Below are positions 59,120 through 64,000 of a DNA stretch of 64,000 bases, piece after piece. Positions within the stretch are counted from its first letter, which is position 1; each line of letters opens with the position of its first letter. This DNA is from Salinarimonas sp. (GTDB lineage Bacteria > Pseudomonadota > Alphaproteobacteria > Rhizobiales > Beijerinckiaceae), in assembly GCF_040111675.1 (NCBI RefSeq), contig NZ_CP157794.1, positions 5,185,501 through 5,249,500 of the forward strand, read 5' to 3'. A program made the position numbers and the translations under genes. The notes beneath the pieces are model-generated. The model did no database searches. It was not told the DNA's origin and saw nothing but the letters and a program-made list of their open reading frames with translations.

Positions 59120-61393
59120 TCAGACCGGGATATCGTGTCGCTCCGCGAACTGCGCCAGGGCGGCGCGCAGGGAGGCGTCCGGCGCGGCCCGGGCGAGCTC
59201 GGTCTCGATCAGCTCCGCGACGGCGCCGGCGTCGGTGGCGAGCAGCATGGCCTTCACCGGCCCGATGGCGGCGGGCGACATGGACAGGATGCGATAGCCG
59301 AGCCCGATCAGCGCGAGCGCCTCGAGCGGCCGGCTCGCCACCTCGCCGCAGACGGAGACGCGGCAGGAGGCGTCGGCCGCCGAGGTCACGATGCTCCTGA
59401 GCGCGCGCAGCGCGTTGACGCTCAGCGGATCGTAGCGGTTCGCCACCTGACGGTTCTCGCGATCGGCGGCGAAGAGGAACTGCAGCAGGTCGTTCGAGCC
59501 CACCGAGACGAAATCCGCCTCCCGGCAGATCTCCGCGATCTCGAAGAGAAGCGAGGGCACCTCGATCATGACGCCGAGCTCGGTCCGGGTCGGCAGGTCG
59601 TGGCCGTGGCGCTCGAGATAGGCGATCTCGCGCCGCACGATGTCGCGGGCGCGGACGAACTCGTCCACCGTCGCCACCATCGGGAACATGATCGCGCAGG
59701 CGCGCCCGGCGCTCGCCTTGAGCAGCGCCCGCACCTGGCTGCGCAGGAGCCCCGGCCGGTCGAGCCCGATGCGGATCGCCCGCCAGCCCAGCGCCGGGTT
59801 CTCCTCCTCGATCTGCGACATGTAGGGCAGGATTTTGTCCCCCCCGATGTCGAGCGTGCGGAAGGCGATGGGCATGTCGTCGCCGATCTGGTCGAGGACG
59901 GCGCGATAGAGCTTCTGCTGCTCGGCGGTGGACGGCATGCGCTCGGCCACCATGAACTGGATCTCGGTGCGGAACAGGCCGACGCCCTTGGCGCCGGTCT
60001 CCTCGAGATGGGGCAGGTCGACCAGGAGGCCGGCATTGAGCTGCAGGTCGATGGCCGCGCCGTCCTTGGTGACGCAGGGCACGTCGCGCAGGGCGCGGTA
60101 CTGCTCCTGGCGCTTGGCCCGAAGCCGCGCCTTCTCGGCATAGGCCGACTCGACGTCGGGCCGCGGGCGCACCTGGATCTCGCCGGCGACGCCGTCGACG
60201 ATGATGGCGTCCCCCGGCTCCACCAGCGAGGTGACGTTCTCGACCTCGCCCACGGCGGGCAGGCCCAGCGCCCGGGCGACGATGGCGACGTGGCTCGTCG
60301 GCCCGCCTTCCTCCAGCACCACGCCGCGCAGGCGCGCGCGGTCGTAGTCGAGGAGCGCGGCCGGGCCCATCGAGCGGGCGACGATGATGGCGTTGTCCGG
60401 CAGCTGCGAGGCGGCGGCGACGAAATCGCGCCCGACGAGCTGGTGCAGCAGGCGATTGGCGAGGTCGTCGAGGTCGTGCAGGCGCTCGCGCAGATACGGG
60501 TCGGTCTGGCGCAGCAGCCGCGCGCGGGTGTCGGACTGGACACGCTCCACGGCGGCCTCGGCGGTGAGGCCCGTGAGCACGGCCTCGCGCATGCGGCGCA
60601 GCCAGCCCTGGTCGTGCGCGAACATGCGCACGGTCTCCAAAACCTCCCGGTGCTCGCCGCCGTCGCCGCCGACGTCGCCGCGCTCGATCAGCGCGTCGAT
60701 CGAGGCGCGCACGGCCTTGATCGCGGTCTCGAGCCGCTCGACCTCGCCCTCGGGGTTCTCGGCGATGAGGTTCTTCACGACGACGCGCGGCTCGTGCAGC
60801 ACGACGTGGCCGAGCCCGACACCCTCCGCCAGCGAGACGCCCTGCAGGTACAGCGGCCGGCGCAGCGCGATGTCGGCGCCTGGCTGGGCCAGCGCCTGCA
60901 ATTCGCCCGAGGCGACCATCTCCGCCAGCACCATGGCGGTGGTCTGGGCCGCCTCGATCTCCTCCTCGGTGTAGGTGCGCATCGTGCGGTTCTGCACGAC
61001 GAGGACGCCGAGCGTGTTGCCCGCGCGCAGGATCGGCACGCCGAGGAAGCCGTGATAGATCTCCTCGCCCGTCTCCGGCTTGTAGGAGAAGGCGGGATGC
61101 GTCTGCGCGTCGGAGAGGGCCAGCGGCTCCGCCTCGCGCGCGATGAGGCCGACGAGGCCCTCCCCCGCCCGCATCGTCGTCAGGTGGACGGCGGAGCGGT
61201 TGAGGCCCTCGGTGGCGTAGAGCTCGAGGGTCTGGTCGGCGCGCAGGACATAGACCGAGCACACCTCGGCCACCATGTTGGCCGCGATCAGAACCACGAT
61301 CTTGTCGAGCCGGTCCTGCGTGCTGATCGGCTCCGCCATGATCTCGCGGAGCTTGCGGAGCAGAACGCGCGGACCGCCGGGAGCACTCCTCAT
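59120..61393 (-). CDS. ptsP: Phosphoenolpyruvate-protein phosphotransferase PtsP (EI-Ntr)
   Basis: 757 residues. First enzyme of the nitrogen PTS, which passes phosphate from PEP to NPr and EIIA-Ntr for regulation rather than sugar uptake. A GAF domain (about 22-165) is followed by the PEP-utilising domains: the phospho-histidine is in GGPTSHVAIVARALGLP, and the PEP site includes GVGLFRTEIQFM, FRTLDIGGDK and GVMIEVPS. The ATG at 61393 is chosen since the N-terminus MRSAPGGPRVLLRKLREIM is usual in this order; AAGGAG is 14 bases away, which is long. It follows lysC by 94 bp. Confidence 0.95.
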   Translation of the reverse strand: MRSAPGGPRVLLRKLREIMAEPISTQDRLDKIVVLIAANMVAEVCSVYVLRADQTLELYATEGLNRSAVHLTTMRAGEGLVGLIAREAEPLALSDAQTHPAFSYKPETGEEIYHGFLGVPILRAGNTLGVLVVQNRTMRTYTEEEIEAAQTTAMVLAEMVASGELQALAQPGADIALRRPLYLQGVSLAEGVGLGHVVLHEPRVVVKNLIAENPEGEVERLETAIKAVRASIDALIERGDVGGDGGEHREVLETVRMFAHDQGWLRRMREAVLTGLTAEAAVERVQSDTRARLLRQTDPYLRERLHDLDDLANRLLHQLVGRDFVAAASQLPDNAIIVARSMGPAALLDYDRARLRGVVLEEGGPTSHVAIVARALGLPAVGEVENVTSLVEPGDAIIVDGVAGEIQVRPRPDVESAYAEKARLRAKRQEQYRALRDVPCVTKDGAAIDLQLNAGLLVDLPHLEETGAKGVGLFRTEIQFMVAERMPSTAEQQKLYRAVLDQIGDDMPIAFRTLDIGGDKILPYMSQIEEENPALGWRAIRIGLDRPGLLRSQVRALLKASAGRACAIMFPMVATVDEFVRARDIVRREIAYLERHGHDLPTRTELGVMIEVPSLLFEIAEICREADFVSVGSNDLLQFLFAADRENRQVANRYDPLSVNALRALRSIVTSAADASCRVSVCGEVASRPLEALALIGLGYRILSMSPAAIGPVKAMLLATDAGAVAELIETELARAAPDASLRAALAQFAERHDIPV

Positions 61394-61487
61394 CGGCAGG
61401 GCCACATCTCCTTCGGCGGCCGGGCGCGCGGCCCGGCGGGGTCGATGCGCGCGCGATCGGCGCGCGCCGCGTTCGTCGCGTCCGTCC

Positions 61488-62726
61488 TCAGGCCGCGTCC
61501 AACCCGTATAGCGAGTGGAGCGTGCGCACGGCAAGCTCGGTGTAGGCCGCGTCGATCAGCATGGAGAACTTGATCTCGGAGGTGGTGATGGCGCGGATGT
61601 TGATGCCCTTCTCGGCGAAGGCCTTGAAGGCCTTGGCGGCGACGCCGGCATGGCTGCGCATGCCCACCCCGATGGCGGAGACCTTCACCACGTCGGTGGC
61701 GCCCGCGAGCGACTCGTAGCCGATCGCCGGTTGGCGTTCCTCGAGCAGGGACCTCGCGCGGGCGTAGTCGCCGGCCGGGACGGTGAAGGTGATGTCCGTC
61801 GTGGTCTGGTCGCGGGAGACGACCTGGATGATCATGTCGACGTTGATGCCGGCCTCGGCCAGGGGCACGAAGATGGCGGCGGCGACGCCCGGCGTGTCCG
61901 CCACACGCCGCAGCGTGATCTGGGCCTCGTCCTTGGAATAGGCGATGCCGGTGACGGTCTGCTGTTCCACGATGTCCTCCTCGTCACAGATCAGCGTGCC
62001 GGGCTTGGGGTCTGCGGGGTCGTCGAAGCTGGAGCGCACGTAGGTCTTCACGCCGTAGAGCATGGCGAGCTCGACGGAGCGCACCTGCAGCACCTTGGCG
62101 CCGAGGCTCGCCATCTCGAGCATCTCCTCGTAGGAGACCTTGTCGAGGCGCCGCGCCTTCGGGACGATGCGCGGATCGGTGGTGTAGACGCCGTCCACGT
62201 CGGTGTAGATGTCGCAGCGCTCCGCGTCGAGCGCCGCGGCGAGCGCCACCGCGCTCGTGTCCGAGCCGCCGCGGCCGAGCGTCGCGATCCGCCCCGTCGG
62301 GGCGTGCACGCCCTGGAAGCCGGCCACCACCGCGACCTCGCCGCGCTCGGCGAAATGGGAGAGGATCTTCGACCCGTCGATGCGCTCGATCCGCGCCGCG
62401 CCGTGCGCGCCGGAGGCCTCGATGGGGATCTGCCAGCCCTGCCAGGAGCGGGCCGGGACGCCCATGGATTGCAGGACGATGGCGAGGAGCCCCGACGTCA
62501 CCTGCTCGCCGGAGGCGACCACGGCGTCGTACTCGCGGGCGTCGTGGATGGCGGAGGCCTCGCGGCACCAGCCGACGAGCTCGTTGGTCTTGCCGGCCAT
62601 GGCCGAGACCACCACGGCGACGTCGTAGCCCGCCTTCACCTCCCGCTCGACATGCCGCGCCACGTTGCGGATCCGCTCCAGATCCGCAACCGAGGTGCCG
62701 CCGAACTTCATCACCAACCGGGGCAT
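61488..62726 (-). CDS. lysC: Aspartate kinase
   Basis: 412 residues. It phosphorylates aspartate for lysine, threonine and methionine synthesis. The kinase domain has MKFGGTSVADLERI and LGRGGSDTSAVALAAAL; two ACT domains for feedback control lie in the C-terminal 150 residues (TLRRVADTPGVAAAIF, and VKVSAIGVGMRSHAGVAAKAF with ITTSEIKFSMLI). The single polypeptide type with both ACT domains is the LysC-alpha form. The ATG at 62726 is set by the family start. Confidence 0.97.
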   Translation of the reverse strand: MPRLVMKFGGTSVADLERIRNVARHVEREVKAGYDVAVVVSAMAGKTNELVGWCREASAIHDAREYDAVVASGEQVTSGLLAIVLQSMGVPARSWQGWQIPIEASGAHGAARIERIDGSKILSHFAERGEVAVVAGFQGVHAPTGRIATLGRGGSDTSAVALAAALDAERCDIYTDVDGVYTTDPRIVPKARRLDKVSYEEMLEMASLGAKVLQVRSVELAMLYGVKTYVRSSFDDPADPKPGTLICDEEDIVEQQTVTGIAYSKDEAQITLRRVADTPGVAAAIFVPLAEAGINVDMIIQVVSRDQTTTDITFTVPAGDYARARSLLEERQPAIGYESLAGATDVVKVSAIGVGMRSHAGVAAKAFKAFAEKGINIRAITTSEIKFSMLIDAAYTELAVRTLHSLYGLDAA

Positions 62727-62802
62727 GGGGCCTCGCCTCGCTGTCCGCACCGCGCGCGCCCCGGGCGGGCCGCAGGGGGGCGTCGCGCGCGAGGCGCCCC
62801 TC

Positions 62803-62830
62803 CCATGACGCCGCGCGCGAGGCCTGTCAA
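62803..62830 (-). promoter_or_regulatory. Possible lysC-ptsP-prfA-prmC promoter
   Basis: On the minus strand TTGACA (62830-62825), 16-bp spacer, TCATGG (62808-62803). Strong -35, weak -10. Confidence 0.3.
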
Positions 62831-62902
62831 CGCGCGGGCGTTTCGGGAAAGGCTGTCGCTGCGCGAGGGCCGGACCCGCGTCGACCCGGCCCGCCTGCCG
62901 GC

Positions 62903-63766
62903 TCAGCCCTTGGTCAGCGCCGCGATCGCGGCGCGCAGCCCGTCGGCGAGCTCCGGATCCTCCAGCCCGTAGGCGAGGTTCGCCACCAGGAACCCGAGCT
63001 TCGAGCCGGTGTCGTGGGTCGTGCCGTCGTAGCGCATGCCGTGGAAGTCCTGGCGGCCCATCAGCGTCTTCATCGCGTCGGTGAGCTGGATCTCGCCGCC
63101 CGCGCCCGTCTCCTGCGTCTCCAGGATCTCGAAGATCTCGGGCTGGAGGATGTAGCGGCCGGAGATCATCAGGTTCGAGGGCGCGTCCTCCACCTTCGGC
63201 TTCTCCACCATGCCGGCGATCTCGAAGGTCCGGCCGTAATCCTGCTTCACCGAGAGGATGCCGTACTTGGAGGTCTCCTCCATCGGCACCTCCTCGGCGG
63301 CGATGATGTTGCCGCCGTGGCGCTCGTAGGCCTCGAGCATCTGCGTCATGCAGCCCTTGGAGAGCATGTCTGGCAGGATCACCGCGAAGGGCTCGTCGCC
63401 GACGATCTCGCGGGCGCACCAGACGGCGTGGCCGAGCCCGAGCGGGGCCTGCTGGCGGGTGAAGCTCGTCGCGCCGGCCTTCGGCAGGTCGGCCTTCAGG
63501 CCGTCCAGCGCCGGCTTCTTGCCGCGGGCCTCCAGCGTCGCCTCCAGCTCGTAGGCGATGTCGAAATGGTCCTCGATGGCGCTCTTGTTGCGGCCGGTGA
63601 CGAAGACGAAGTGCTCGATGCCCGCCGCGCGCGCCTCGTCGACGACGTGCTGCACCACGGGCCGGTCGACCACCGTCAGCATCTCCTTGGGGACGGCCTT
63701 GGTCGCGGGCAGGAACCGCGTGCCGAGACCGGCGACGGGCAGGACGGCCTTACGGATGCGCTTCAT
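62903..63766 (-). CDS. galU: UTP--glucose-1-phosphate uridylyltransferase
   Basis: 287 residues. It makes UDP-glucose for glycans and envelope sugars. The nucleotide loop is PVAGLGTRFLPATKAVPKEML; VVQHVVDEARAAGI, LGLGHAVWCAREIVGDEPFAVILPDM (in outline) and MVEKPKVEDAPSNLMISGRYI are typical of bacterial GalU. It is 176 bp upstream of lysC on the same strand and may be transcribed alone. Confidence 0.97.
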   Translation of the reverse strand: MKRIRKAVLPVAGLGTRFLPATKAVPKEMLTVVDRPVVQHVVDEARAAGIEHFVFVTGRNKSAIEDHFDIAYELEATLEARGKKPALDGLKADLPKAGATSFTRQQAPLGLGHAVWCAREIVGDEPFAVILPDMLSKGCMTQMLEAYERHGGNIIAAEEVPMEETSKYGILSVKQDYGRTFEIAGMVEKPKVEDAPSNLMISGRYILQPEIFEILETQETGAGGEIQLTDAMKTLMGRQDFHGMRYDGTTHDTGSKLGFLVANLAYGLEDPELADGLRAAIAALTKG

Positions 63767-63906
63767 GGCGTCGGATACCTCGCAATTCGTCTGTCTTCGG
63801 TCCGTGTCTCGGGCGGCCGAGGGGCGGCCGTCCGAGCTCGGGCGTAACGGCGAGGGGTCGGCGGGGGTTGCGCGCCGCGCCGGCTCGCCGGCGCGACGAC
63901 AATGCC

Positions 63907-64000
63907 TCAGCCCCGAGCGGGACGCAAAGGCGCGGCGTCACGGCTCGGCGCCGCCGGCACCGCGAGCCCGACCTTGGCGCGCCGCATCACGACCGAGGTG
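63907..64000 (-). CDS. C-terminal end of an unidentified gene, partial
   Basis: A frame open from the right edge ends with TGA at 63907-63909 and encodes about 30 residues ending RRAKVGLAVPAAPSRDAAPLRPARG. It could be the tail of a gene that precedes galU on the same strand, 140 bp away. Too short to identify, and chance open frames are common in this DNA. Confidence 0.3.
   Translation of the reverse strand, partial: TSVVMRRAKVGLAVPAAPSRDAAPLRPARG

Noticed and set aside
1..64000. Search by eye for tRNA, rRNA, CRISPR repeats, transposases, integrases and restriction genes
   Set aside because: None found. Small RNAs cannot be excluded by reading alone.

Overview
The window is chromosomal DNA of a high-GC alphaproteobacterium. 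Order Hyphomicrobiales is the best guess. The evidence is the set of gene blocks typical of that group: mutY-DUF721-dsbA-smc, addB-addA-trxA, sppA-ihfB-lapA, lysC-ptsP-prfA-prmC next to a DUF4167 gene, a split atpI-B-E-b'-b operon, and a RegB/ActS-ActR redox pair beside a PHB depolymerase. Base composition is around 70% GC nearly everywhere, so very long spurious open frames occur on the strands opposite real genes. No rRNA, tRNA, CRISPR array, transposase or integrase was seen. Family and genus cannot be fixed from the sequence alone.

Layout. 1-1413: end of a branched-chain amino acid type ABC transporter (livG partial, substrate-binding protein). 1883-3583: rpsA with a long leader and a strong terminator. 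3858-4960: TetR regulator and a small secreted protein. 5010-6660: an AT-rich two-gene islet, described below. 6694-11895: hslU, a zeta-like P-loop kinase inserted between hslU and hslV, hslV, coaA-hisE-hisF, trxA. 12035-18690: addA-addB. 18897-25288: PRC-barrel protein, mutY, DUF721/DciA-like, DsbA-like, smc. 25458-28156: F0 operon of ATP synthase. 28243-31050: ornithine cyclodeaminase-like, lapA-like, ihfB, sppA. 31250-35819: mnmE, a possibly SOS-controlled unknown gene, gamma-glutamylcyclotransferase, DUF2125, PLP homeostasis protein. 35976-42069: leuS-lptE-holA-thioesterase, EamA exporter, MutT. 42137-45705: murJ, DsbA-like, phaZ. 45979-48913: regB/actS, actR, SDR. 48995-52398: proVWX glycine-betaine/choline uptake. 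52752-55798: amine oxidase, hydroxyacid dehydrogenase, SH3 protein. 55875-63766: DUF4167, prmC-prfA-ptsP-lysC, galU, and the tail of one more gene.

The best candidate for an undescribed system is the islet at 5071-6557. A DUF4747-type cytosolic protein and a four-helix membrane protein overlap by ATGA, have their own promoter, and sit in a tract of much lower GC than everything around them. The arrangement (soluble sensor-like protein plus small membrane effector) resembles lambda RexA/RexB in layout and suggests phage defence by abortive infection. That function is inference only.

A second theme is DNA damage. Two near-identical GTTC-N7-GTTC (alphaproteobacterial LexA) boxes lie in promoter regions, one over the -10 of addBA and one over the start of an unknown gene at 32651. 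Both point to SOS control. Several promoters could be read by eye and share a TTGnC(A/G/C) -35 and often a TAGGTT-like -10 at 16-17 bp spacing.
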